From assembly GCF_022539505.1 (NCBI RefSeq), contig NC_061514.1, positions 219,937,837-220,001,836 of the forward strand: a stretch of DNA of 64,000 nucleotides. Direction: 5' to 3'. This DNA is from Lolium rigidum (Eukaryota > Streptophyta > Magnoliopsida > Poales > Poaceae). A program made the position numbers and the translations under genes. Each line of letters opens with the position of its first letter. The first letter of the stretch is position 1. The notes under the pieces are model-generated. The model had not been told where the DNA came from. It saw nothing but the letters and a program-made list of their open reading frames with translations, and made no database searches. Shown here piece by piece: positions 34,549 to 44,717 of the stretch.

Positions 34549-37500
34549 TACAGACCTTCCCCCCTTAAAAGAATCTCGTCCCGAGATTCCGAGGCTAAAA
34601 GCTTGAACAGGTAGGGAAACTCCTCCCTGAGATAATCCTCTCGCTCCCAGGTGGCTTCATCTTCGGAGTGATTACTCCACTGTACTTTGAAGAACTTAAT
34701 CTTTCTCCGACGGGTTACTCATGTCTTCCTCCAAAATGCGAATGGGTTTCTCTCGGTAGGTTAAGTCATGATTTAGGTCGATATCACGGTAGTCAATGTC
34801 CTTGAAAACTTTCGGGTTATCTGGCACTTGAAGACATTTTCGAAGTTGAGAGATGTGGAAAACATCATGGAATTCAGATAATTCCTTGGGCAATTCCAGC
34901 TGATAAGACACTCCTCCTCTTCGGCCAATTATCTTGAAGGGTCCAATATATCTTGGCGCTAGTTTGCCGTTGACATGAAAATGCTGCATTCCTTTGAGAG
35001 GGGTAACTCGGAGATAGACGAAATCTCCGACGCTAAAAATCACCTCTCGACGCTTGGTGTCGGCGTAGCTCTTCTGTCGGGACTGGGCAGCTTTTAAGCG
35101 GTCGCGGATGAGTTGAACTTGTTCCTCCGCTTGTCGGAGTATGTCAAGTCCGAACACTTGACTTTCTCCGGTCTCGGACTAATTTAGAGGGGTTCGGCAT
35201 TTTCTTCCATATAAGGCTTCAAAAGGTGCCATCTGCAGACTAGCCTGATAGCTATTATTGTACGAGAACTCCGCGAAGGGTAGACAATCCTCCCATTTGG
35301 CTCCGTAAGCAAGAACACAAGCACGGAGCATATCTTCTAGAATCTGATTCACTCGCTCTGTCTGTCCTCCGGTTTGGGGATGATACGCGGTGCTGAATGA
35401 TAATTTGGTGCCCATGGCCTCGTGAAGTTTCTGCCAGAAGCGAGCAGTGAATTGAGGGCCTCGATCAGAGACGATGATCTTAGGAACTCCATGAAGACTG
35501 ACTATTCGGGAGATGTAGAGGTCTGCCAACTTACTCACACGGTCAGTGGTGTTGACTGGCAAGAAATGTGCGACTTTCGTAAGTCGATCTACGATTACCC
35601 ATATGGAGTCATGTCCACGGCTAGATCTGGGAAGACCGGTGATAAAGTCCATTCCGATTTCTTCCCATTTCCACTCGGGAATCTTCAAGGGTTGGAGAAG
35701 TCCAGCCGGGCGTTGATGTTCTACTTTAACCTTCTGACAAACATCACATCGGGCGATAAAGAACGCGATGTCTCACTTCATCCCGTGCCACCAAAAGGTG
35801 TCTTTCAAATCTTGGTACATTTTTGTTCCACCAGGGTGGATGGAGTAAGGGGTATTGTGAGCTTCTTCCATAATTAGGTTCTTTAGACTAGGAATGTTTG
35901 GAACGCACAGACGTCCATTATTACACAAGATTCCTTCCGAGTCAATGGAAAATCCAGCCACTTCTTCTCTACCCATTCGGCGCTTGATTCCTTCAATACT
36001 TTCATGACCAGCTTGTGCCTCCTTGATCTGGTCGTGAAGGGTAGGCCTGGCTTCCATTGCGGCTAAGAATCCGTGACTAATCAGTTCCAATCCGAATTCC
36101 TCAAACTCCTGGTACAACAGGGGTTGCTTGATCTTGAGGCAGGCATTGAGAGAGCAAGGTTCTCGGCTGAGCGCATCGGCGACTACATTCGCCTTCCCAG
36201 GGTGATAATGGATGCTGAGATCATAATCCTTTATCAACTCAATCCATCTTCTCTGACGCATATTTAACTCCCTCTTACCAATGAGAAAATGGCGCCAAGT
36301 CTTGAGAGCATGAACTACGGCGGCTAACTCGAGATCATGAGTCGGGTAGTTCACCTCATGTGGTTTGAGTTGTCGGGAGAAGTAGGAGATAACTTTTCCT
36401 TCTTGCATTAGGACACTTCCAAGACCGGGCTTGGAGGCGTCGCAATAAATCACAAAGTCTTTGGTAACATCCGGCATGGTTAGGATTGGGGCGGAGACAA
36501 GTCGCCTTTTGAGCTCCTGAAAACTTTCTTCGCACTTGTCCGTCCATTCAAATTTCTTACCCTTCTTGAACAAAAGAGTCATGGGTTTGGCTATGCTGGA
36601 GAATCCTTCTACAAACTTGCGGTAATATCTAGCCAATCCGAGGAAGGATCTCACCTCGGTTGGATTGGTGGGTGGTTGGCGATCCAGGATGGATTTGATA
36701 AGGGATGGGTCGACAGACAGTCCTCCAGCTGACAATACGTGACCAAGGAATCCAACTTCTTTGAGCCAAAACTGGCACTTGCAAAACTTGGCATAGAGTC
36801 GGTGTTTTCTAAGTGTTCCCAAAACAAGTCTCAGATGCTCTTCATGTTCTTCTTCAGTTTTGGAATAGACGAGAATGTCATCAATGAACACCACGACAAA
36901 CTTGTCGAGGTACTCCATGAAGACCTTGTTCATGAGGTTCATGAAGTAGGCGGGGGAATTTGTAAGTCCGAAGGACATTACGGTGTACTCATAGAGTCCG
37001 TAACGGGTAGTGAAAGCAGTCTTGGGAATGTCCGATTCTCGTACCTTGAGCTGATGGTATCCTGTGCGAAGATCTATCTTGGAGAAGACTTTGGCTCCAT
37101 TCATTTGATCGAACAAGTCATCGATCTTGGGTAGGGGGTATTTATTTTTGATAGTAACATCGTTGAGCTTCCGGTAATCCACACAAAGGCGAATGGTACC
37201 GTCTCGCTTGTCCACGAAGATCACAGGTGATCCCCAGGGCGAGGCACTAGGTCGGATCAGACCTTTGCTCAACATGTCGTCCAACTGCTTCTTTAGCTCT
37301 ATCAGCTCTTGGGGGTTCATCCTGTATGGTCTCTGGGCTATGGGTGCGGTACCCGGGATTAATTCAATGATGAATTCAATATCCCGGTCTGGGGGCATAC
37401 CGGGTAGCTCTTCCGGGAACACGTCCGGATATTCACATACAATTGGGACTTGGTCTAGGGTTGGTCCAGAGATACTTGTTTTGCAGAAGGCTTTGGATGA

Positions 37501-39050
37501 GTTTATAGTGGCAGTGTATTTTACTGGCAGACCTTGTTCATTAGATAGAGTAATGGATTTTTGAGCACAATCTATGTGTCCTTTATACTTGGTCATCCAG
37601 TTCATTCCAAGTATTACTTCTAACCCTTGGGCTCCTAGTACTATGAGATCAGCTTGGAAGGATACTCCTTGTATAACTATGGGAACATTTTTGCATGATA
37701 GATGGGTTTTAGTGGTTGATCCGGGGATTTGAACTAGCATGGGTCGTCGCATGTTAGTCGGTGTCATACCACTTTTCTTAACGAAAGGTTCGGTAATGAA
37801 GGAATGAGATGCTCCGGAATCAAATAAAACTCGGGCAGGGGTAGAGTGAACTAGGAACATACCCATCACAATGTTCGGAGTCTCCTTAGCTTCCTCGGCG
37901 TTGACGTGATTCAGATGTCCTCTAGCTGCGTTGGCCTGTTTCTTGACCATCGGCTTCTTCCCAGGTGTAGTTCTGGCTAGAGCTTGGTTTGTCCTGGGTG
38001 GATTGGGGCGCTGAGGTGCATTCATCTTAGTAGGGCACTCAAGAGAGAAGTGTCCGGGTTTCCCACAAGTGAAACAACCATCTCCAGGAGTACGAGCCGG
38101 GGGATTGGGGCGGGGGTTGTTGTTGTAACCTCCTCCTCCGGAACGGTGCTGTGGAGCTGAACGATTGGGGGTGTAGTTGTTGGAGCGATAAGCTGGGGCT
38201 GATGCTGGGTTCCTCTGAGGTGGGTTGACGGGTCTTGACGGGGGCGGACTGCGGTACTTGGGGTTGCTGGGTCCACTCTGTTGTTGTTGCATCTTGCGCT
38301 TCTGGTTTCATAGGCAGCCTTGCGCTTAGACTCCACCATGATGGCGGCATCCACAAGCGCTTCCAAGTCGGGGTAAGGTACAACCACGAGGATACTCTGG
38401 ATTTCCTCATGCAGACCGTTCATGAAACGATCCCACTTCTTCTCATCAGTGTCAGTATCCTGAGGGGCAAACCTGCCCAAGGTATTGAACTTTTCGAGAT
38501 AATCCACCACATTGGAGTTGTTCTGCTTCAGGTTGAAAAACTCGTCACGCTTCATCTTGATCAAACCCGTGGGAATGTGAGCTTTGCGGAACTTGGCGGT
38601 GAATTCCTCCCAGTTGATGACATGATTAGGGGCTTGCATGGCCTTGACGTTCTCCCACCATGCTCGTGCGGGTCCAGAGAGAAAGTGAGTGGCGAGAAGA
38701 ACCTTCTCATGCTCTCCAACAACAGCGACTTCAAGGTTGTTCTCGATTGTGCGGAGCCAATCGTCCGCGTCGAGGGGAGCGACACACTTGGAGAACACGG
38801 GTGGGTTGGTGTTCAGGAAATCCCTAAGGCGTGACCTTGGGGCTTCCTCGTCGTGTCCTTCTCCTTCTTCATTGTTGCGGTTTCCCGCGGCGGCTTGAGC
38901 AATCTGCCGAAGGGCAGCGAGGTTGGCTTCACTCTCTTGGCGAGAACGCTGACGATCCTCCAACAGAAGGCGCAGAATCTGAGTCATGTCAGGATCCGGG
39001 GGTGGTGGTGGGTTTTCGGAAGAGGAACCTCCACAGCGAGTCTCAACCAT
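34549..39050 (-). pseudogene. gag-pol: gag-pol of E1, several inactivating lesions
   Basis: gag starts at 39050 (MVETRCGGSSSENPPPPPD). It carries the capsid segments DADDWLRTIENNLEV and ARAWWENVKAM, then frameshifts near 38310 into the frame with the zinc knuckle [14 protein letters not shown]. Protease ([11 protein letters not shown]), RT ([19 protein letters not shown], catalytic FIDD) and RNase H (FVIYCDAS) follow. An in-frame loss of about 17 residues between HFLIGKR and ELNMRQ removes the TDH segment of RNase H. Integrase begins with a TGA stop at 35770-35772 (after WWHGMK), then has IPEWKWEEIGMDFITGLP, VSDRGPQF and [17 protein letters not shown] stop follows TPLN (about 35179). The GPFKII module and HVSQLRKC come next, then a small deletion/frameshift near 34710, and a chromodomain-like end (FFKVQWSNH, EATWERED) that runs into the LTR edge. 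Confidence 0.9.
34553..34589 (-). other. Polypurine tract and adjacent hairpin of E1
   Basis: On the minus strand CTTTTAAGGGGGGAAGGTC (34553-34571) directly precedes the LTR and is the plus-strand primer. Immediately upstream, GAATCTCG (34571-34578) pairs with CGAGATTC (34582-34589) around a three-base loop, a perfect 8-bp stem. Confidence 0.8.
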
Positions 39051-39068
39051 CTGGGGAGGTAAAGATGA
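39051..39068 (-). promoter_or_regulatory. Possible splice acceptor abutting gag ATG of E1
   Basis: On the minus strand a pyrimidine-rich run ending CTTTACCTCCCCAG stands directly before the gag ATG. It fits a 3' splice site, but splicing itself is inferred. Confidence 0.45.
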
Positions 39069-39325
39069 TAGACAAGGTAATGAGATGACGGAAAAAGAGA
39101 AATTCGGGAGTTCAAGTGCTTGCCAAGGGGAAGGAATGTGCATGCATAAGAAAAGAAACTTCGAAAGTAAAGGAAGCATAACAAACACAATTGCAAACAT
39201 TCAACCACAAACGTTGGTACTACCAAAAGCATCAAAGTTCACAACCAACAAGGCCACATAAGGACCAACAAAGTATGGCGTTACATCGGGGACACTATCT
39301 CATAACCAGTCTCGCAAGTGCACAT

Positions 39326-40213
39326 CTAGAAGTCATCAAGAGGAGCGGAAGGGCCATCAAACGGGGGCTCCTCGGGGTCTTCCTCCCCATCATCCGGAGT
39401 GGCCTCAACGGTGCGGAGTGGTGCGGGTTCTTCGGCCTCGTCGTTGATGAAGGCGCGGTCATCTTCATCCTCTTCATCAAGCCCGTCGAGTCCTTCCTCC
39501 TCCATGTAATCCTCATCGTCGCTAACGAGGGCGGTGTTCTCCTTGCGAATATTCTCGCCGTCGTCCTGGAGGTTCTCGAGCTTGTCCTCGGCGTCACGGA
39601 GGGCGGCCTTGAGGTGCATGACCTTGACCTTCAGCATGTAGCTGGACTCGCGGACGTGGAGCTTCTTCTTCTGCTGGCGGCGGTGCTTAAGCTTGGCCAG
39701 CTTCAGATCCAGCTTGAGACCTTCAAGCTCATGCTTCAGCACCTCGTTCTCCATCCTGTTGGAGTCAAGGCTGAGTTGGGTCTTGAACAGCAAGTTCTCC
39801 ATCTGGCACACCTGGCGTCCGAGGAGGCAAGTGTAGGGAATCATAGTGGGAATCCCCTCCTCGTTGTGGCGTCCCAAGAAGGCGTGAGGGAGACCCTTGG
39901 CCTCCAACTCGACACGGTGGTGGAAGACAAGGCGAGAGAGGGCTGCTTGGAGCACCCTCACAAGTCCATCCTCCCATGTGCGGTCAAAGATCTGGACCTC
40001 AATCTCCTCGAGCTGCTTCACATGAGAGCCTCGGAGTGTGCAGACCACCATCCAGGACATCTCGCCGTCCTTGGTGCACTCCATCTGTCCTCCCTTCACC
40101 TCGGGAAACAGGCGTCCAACGGCCCGTGACACCTCGACGAGGGCAGTCTCAAACAGGTAGGGCGGCTGATTATAGCCTAGCTGGAGGCTCTCAGTGAACA
40201 TCGGTGGATCCAT
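39326..40213 (-). CDS. orf0 of E1: intact protein upstream of gag, coiled coil and acidic tail
   Basis: An undamaged frame of 295 codons starts at ATG 40211-40213, about 230 bases behind the primer site, and ends 275 bases before gag. The N-terminal ~130 residues look globular (MFTESLQLGYNQPPYLFETA, EVSRAVGRLFPEVKGG, SWMVVCTLRG, HAFLGRHNEEG, CLLGRQVCQMENLL). Residues ~135-215 form a heptad-rich, Lys/Leu/Glu-rich coiled coil. The last ~75 residues are strongly acidic (EEEGLDGLDEEDEDDRAF, EEDPEEPPFD). There is no membrane segment and no zinc knuckle. From memory, rice RIRE3/RIRE8-type gypsy elements have an ORF in this position called orf0; its function is unknown. It stays open while the adjacent gag-pol carries several lesions. 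Its ATG directly follows a splice-acceptor-like sequence. Confidence 0.8.
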   Translation of the reverse strand: MDPPMFTESLQLGYNQPPYLFETALVEVSRAVGRLFPEVKGGQMECTKDGEMSWMVVCTLRGSHVKQLEEIEVQIFDRTWEDGLVRVLQAALSRLVFHHRVELEAKGLPHAFLGRHNEEGIPTMIPYTCLLGRQVCQMENLLFKTQLSLDSNRMENEVLKHELEGLKLDLKLAKLKHRRQQKKKLHVRESSYMLKVKVMHLKAALRDAEDKLENLQDDGENIRKENTALVSDDEDYMEEEGLDGLDEEDEDDRAFINDEAEEPAPLRTVEATPDDGEEDPEEPPFDGPSAPLDDF

Positions 40214-40240
40214 CTACACAAAAAATTTAAGTTCTTAATT
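40214..40240 (-). promoter_or_regulatory. Possible splice acceptor abutting orf0 ATG
   Basis: On the minus strand TTACTAATTAAG (a CTAAT branch-like word) is followed by AACTTAAATTTTTTGTGTAG and then directly by the orf0 ATG. Branch site, U-rich tract and AG are in the expected order and spacing for a plant 3' splice site. Confidence 0.45.
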
Positions 40241-40440
40241 AGTAACATGATCAATGTGTGCAAAATTTTAAGTGTATAACGTAAAAACATTAAAGATTAA
40301 TGCAAGTAATATTAAATCTAATAGAAATTAGGGGAGAGACTAAGCATTGTTTCAGCATATAGTCATCTCGTTTTTGGTATAGAAAATAGTTTTGTACTAC
40401 CTTTGCGTCCATGCTAACTAGGGCCTCCTAAGGTCAGGAT

Positions 40441-40453
40441 GGCTCTGGTACCA
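40441..40453 (-). other. Primer-binding site of E1
   Basis: The minus strand reads TGGTACCAGAGCC, differing by one base from the initiator Met-tRNA complement TGGTATCAGAGCC, which is intact in element H at 58870. It lies four bases (GAGC) inside the 5' LTR. Confidence 0.85.
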
Positions 40454-43384
40454 GCTCTGTGGGGACCCCGGACTACATGTCCGAAATACCCTGTTATGTA
40501 TTCCTCTCACGACCCCATGATCAGTCTGCCGTGAGAACATAACCGAACTGAATATCCAGAATACAACATCCATTACAAGTACCGAAGAAATAGTCTTACA
40601 ACAATAGGGTCACATGACCCAGTCTTACACAAATGCCACCTCGGGCAAGTTCACACAAACATAGCAGCGGATACACGTCGTCATCGTCGGGCCCAAGTCA
40701 TGCCTTTAGACCTACAGGCAGCTGACTTGGAGATCGTCCTAGGTCGCATAGTCGTCCTGGTAGCCACCGTCATCTTCATAGTCCTCCTCATAGTCTAGCC
40801 AAGTAAATAGCCAGGGACAAAGCCGTGAGTACATTTGGAATTGTACTCGCAAACCATCACAAGGGGGTGCTAACATAAGCTAACTAAAGGAACAAGAGAG
40901 GAAAGGTAGTTTCTCTTGTGGATATAGCATGCATCAATATCTCTTGTTAACATAGCATTCCGACATCTCAAGTGAAGGGAACACTATTGTTGTCCTATGA
41001 CATCTCTATATCTTTGTTAAAGAAGATACTTCAAAAGGTAACCTATGACATCTCTATATCTTTGTTAAAGAAGAGTTAGCACCTCAATTGATGGATATGC
41101 TAGGGAAATCCTATGACATCTCTATATCTTTGTTAAAGAAGAGTTCCTTTCTATGAAACATTAGTAGAGGTTCCCCACTTTGTTATATTTTCCAGCGACC
41201 ATCTCCATATGGCCGATACACACACCTTTCCGGTACCCTTCCGGTACATCCAACACAACACTTTCTTCATAAAGCCTTTGTCAAAACAAAACTCAAAGCC
41301 CAGGTTAAGGTTGGCCTTTTCAACTCGTCCATGACCGCGGACGCGGCTATTCGAATAGATTTAACTCTGTAGAGTTCGCGCACTTTCCCCACAAGAATCG
41401 ACAAATCCGCCGGGATCATCCCCGGTTCGACATACAAAAGTATGCGAGGTTCGGATAATCAGTCATAGTTCTACGCCCGCCTCCATTGTCATGAGTTCCT
41501 TCCCTGCGGGCTTACCCCTTCCCGGCACCCCGGCAGCATACCTCCTTATTTGAGCGTATCTCCGGCGCCACGACGGAAGACCCTCAGTAATCGTCCGGCT
41601 ATAGACAACTACAGTGTATTGCCTCCTTCAGAGCACAACCCGGCGTCAGAGGTCATCGTGACCCTCCCTAGAGAGTTGTGAAGGGGACTCATGCCAATTT
41701 CAACAGACGTCAAACTAAGCCCGTACCCACTTTGAGTAATGTGGTTGCGCAAGTAAAGTTGGTTCGGCGAACACTTATACGCAGTGCTCGTTTTTCCCAT
41801 AAAACCTTAACCTTCATCACTTCCTCATGTCCATCAACCATACAACACCTTTATCAAAACCTTTGCTTTTCATAAACTTTACGCTTGAGTAAGCTTCCCT
41901 CACTCAAGGTTTTTCTCAAAACATTTACAACAAGGTAAACCTTGAGGGGTTCCCATCCTAAAGTTTCATGAGAGGAAACTACAATTATCTTCATGGCCGG
42001 ATTGGCGACCATAGACTCATCAAGGGGGTTTAGGTGAGTGGCAAAAGAGAACTCACACTTACTTGAGGTAAGCATGTGCAAGTCAACAATTATCGTACTA
42101 AGCTTAGATTTTATGATGCTAGATTACTACTTTAGGGTAGTGTAATAATTAACCAACCTATTAGTGTTGGGCATATTCAATCCATTTTGAGAATACACCA
42201 AGACCATGGCATTGATACCTCCATACTACAAAAAGGGGGTGGTGGTGTAAGCTATTTTCTAGAATTGAGGTATACTCAAGTTGAGTATGCAAGATAACAC
42301 AAGTGGAATGGCACGGCCATGATACCATGCATCCCAAAAACACATGACACTAGTGGAGTATCACCACTAGGAAGTACCCCACTTGAAAACACACATAGAT
42401 GACAATATAGAGAGAACAACACACATAGAAATCAAGGTGCTTTGGACATCAACAAATGACATCCAACTAGACACCAAATCAGAGTTCAAAAGATGGCTTG
42501 CCTTGGTTGGCTTGTCCCTGGTCTTCCTCGAGATCTTCTCCAAAATCCTCCCCTTCCACTTCACCCTCGTTCGTATCTAGCGTCGCAAAAGTAAACGGTA
42601 CACATAATCAATACACAACATAAGAATCAAAGGGTAACTTAATAAAATATGCAAAACCTGCAGGGGAGCTTTTTGGCAGTAAATAAAGATGGGTAGTTTA
42701 ATTTAAAACCAAATGGAGGTAAAGGTTTAAATAAAACAAACAAATTTTGAGCTTATCATTGCATGTGACACACATACATTCATAACCAGAGACAAAATTC
42801 TATGAACAGAGACTAAAGATATTTTTCCTAGATGCACAGTAACAATCTAAGATCAACACAATTGGAATCATTCAAAAACATTTATTTTTCAATTTTTGAG
42901 ACTCAAAATACTAACCAGAAACAGTGATCAAGTTTTATTTATTAAAAATCGCACAAAAATCCTACAAATACAAGGTCAGTGGCATCTGAAATATAATTTC
43001 ACACTGGTTCTAATGCAATTGGAATCACATCAATCGGAGCTACCAAACTATTTTTATCAACAAAACAGTACACTGGCAGATTTCCATTTTTAATTTCTGT
43101 TAACAAAAATTTTAAACAAATAAAAAGGGCGGGAACGTCCTGGGCCGTGCGGTGCTGTGCAGATGGGCCGGCCCAGTGGGGCTCTCCGGTGGCCGGAGAA
43201 AAAATAAAAAAAGAAAAAGGCCGGGGCCCGTGGCGGGCCAGACCAGCCGACGTGGCCATGCACGCCGACGTGGCCGTGCATGCGCCATGCGGCCGTCGGA
43301 TCTGGATCGGGCGGCCTGGAGCCATCGCGTCCACGACGTCTGCGCGGTGCTCGCCGGCGCAGAAGAGAAAGGGGGCGGCCAGGG

Positions 43385-43395
43385 AGCTTACCGGC
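43385..43395 (-). promoter_or_regulatory. Possible splice donor in the LTR leader of E1
   Basis: The minus strand reads CCGCCGGTAAGCTCC, a near-ideal plant 5' splice site (GT at 43391-43390), about 400 bases downstream of the predicted transcription start. The same site is present in the 3' LTR at 33224-33225. Confidence 0.4.
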
Positions 43396-43808
43396 GGCTG
43401 GCGGTGGCGTGGCTTGGTGCAGGCGGCTTGGTGGCGTAGGCGTGCGTCGCGTGCGTGTACTGGCGGTGTTCCGGGGCATCTACTCCTCCTCCCGCGACGT
43501 CAACTGCAGCACGGGCGGCGTCGGTTCGTTGTCGGCGTCGTCGTTCTGCTGCCGATCTGCGGGTCAGGGGCAGAGAGAAGGGGTTAGGGGATGCAGGAGG
43601 GGGTGCTGGTGACGAGAGAGCAGGGAGAGAGGCGTCGACGGCGTCGCGGCGGTGACCACCTGCGCGTCACCCACGCGGTGACCGTGGCGAGCGCCTCGGC
43701 GCGTCGCAGTAGTGGTGTGGGCTGCCGCTCGAGCAGCCAGGGAATGGGAGAGGCAGCCTGGCGGCGTTGCGAGTGGGGAGCTGAGGGGAGAGGAGTGCCT
43801 CTAGGTGG

Positions 43809-43819
43809 GATTTTATAGC
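43809..43819 (-). promoter_or_regulatory. TATA box of E1 5' LTR
   Basis: GCTATAAAATC on the minus strand lies about 900 bases inside the LTR. Transcription would start near 43785. Confidence 0.7.
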
Positions 43820-44717
43820 CAGATAGGGGCGCGGGTAATGGGAGGGGCGGTGGCGACGGCCAACCGGTGGCCAAGGGCTGGCGTCACGCGTTGGCCCCAC
43901 CGTGACGTCGCCCTGGTGGCGTCAGCGAGGGAGGGAGCCGAGGCGGTCGCGCGGGCAGTCGAGGTTGATGGCGTGCCGTACGAGGCGACGCCATCATGTC
44001 TCCTGCCAGCGTGGCGCGCGCATGCGTTTAGGGCTAGGGTTTGGCGCGGGAGAGGGGTACTGGTGGTGTTCTGGGCCAAAAGAGAGGGGGTGGTGCGGCT
44101 GGGGTTGGGCCAGGCAAGAGAGAGGGGTGGTGGTGTTGTCCATGGCCCGAACCAGGGAAGAAAAGAGAGGGAACAGGGAAAAGGAAAAAGAGAGGGGGCA
44201 GTTCTCCCTCTTATCTCTCGGCCAAAACCAAAAAGAGAAGAGAGAGAAGAAAAGAGGCAGGGGTAAAGAGAGAGGGGCCATGCCATTGCATGTGCCAAGG
44301 TGTGGCCAAAGTGCATGTGCACAAATGTTGGAAATTTTTTGGGAAGAGCATAAGAGGATGGTGATGGTGATGATGGTGTAATCCTCGGTGAGTAAGTGGT
44401 GATAGTGTAAGGAGGGGAGAGTGTTCCCCCTTATCCAAAGGTGATGCTCACACATTAGGGTTAGGGTTATAAGAGACAATGTGTACAAAAGGTGGTGTCA
44501 TTTGCAGAGGTAGATCAAACCCTTAAATTTTAAAGAGAGGTGCAAGATTTTGTTGATGGTCTTGTCACATAAATTATCACACCAAGAGAAATGTTGAGTT
44601 AAGCTAGGCAAGAATCTAACCTACACTCAACCATCATAAACAAACAAAAAGTTTTTGTTGGCTCAAATTTTTAAATTGTTTTGAAGAAATGCATGTTCTA
44701 GAAAGTGTGGTATTACA

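Larger units (their letters stand above)
30282..34552 (-). repeat. 3' LTR of E1, 4271 bp
   Basis: On the minus strand it starts TGTAATACCACACTTTC at 34552 after the polypurine tract and ends CCGGGGTCCCCACA at 30282. The TATA box near 33648 places U3 at 34552 to about 33650 and makes R/U5 about 3.3 kb, which is unusually long. The part from about 32960 to 33900 is GC-rich and contains overlapping frames on both strands that are not supported as genes. Confidence 0.95.
30282..44717 (-). mobile_element. Complete chromovirus-like element E1, 14.4 kb, minus strand
   Basis: Two near-identical LTRs (30282-34552 and 40458-44717) bound the element. A perfect 5-base target duplication GGAGC flanks it (30277-30281 and 44718-44722). 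On the minus strand the order is 5' LTR, primer site (40441-40453), orf0 (40213-39326), gag-pol (from 39050), hairpin and polypurine tract, 3' LTR. By eye I count about 15 substitutions in the first 1.4 kb of the LTR pair, plus an 11-base length difference (TTCCAACACCT copy), so insertion is fairly recent relative to H. It sits in the protease active site of H. Confidence 0.95.
40458..44717 (-). repeat. 5' LTR of E1, 4260 bp
   Basis: It matches 30282-34552 over its whole length and has the same TG...CA ends. The 11-base length difference maps to one missing copy of a short direct repeat near 41850. Expression of orf0 and gag would begin from this copy. Confidence 0.95.
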
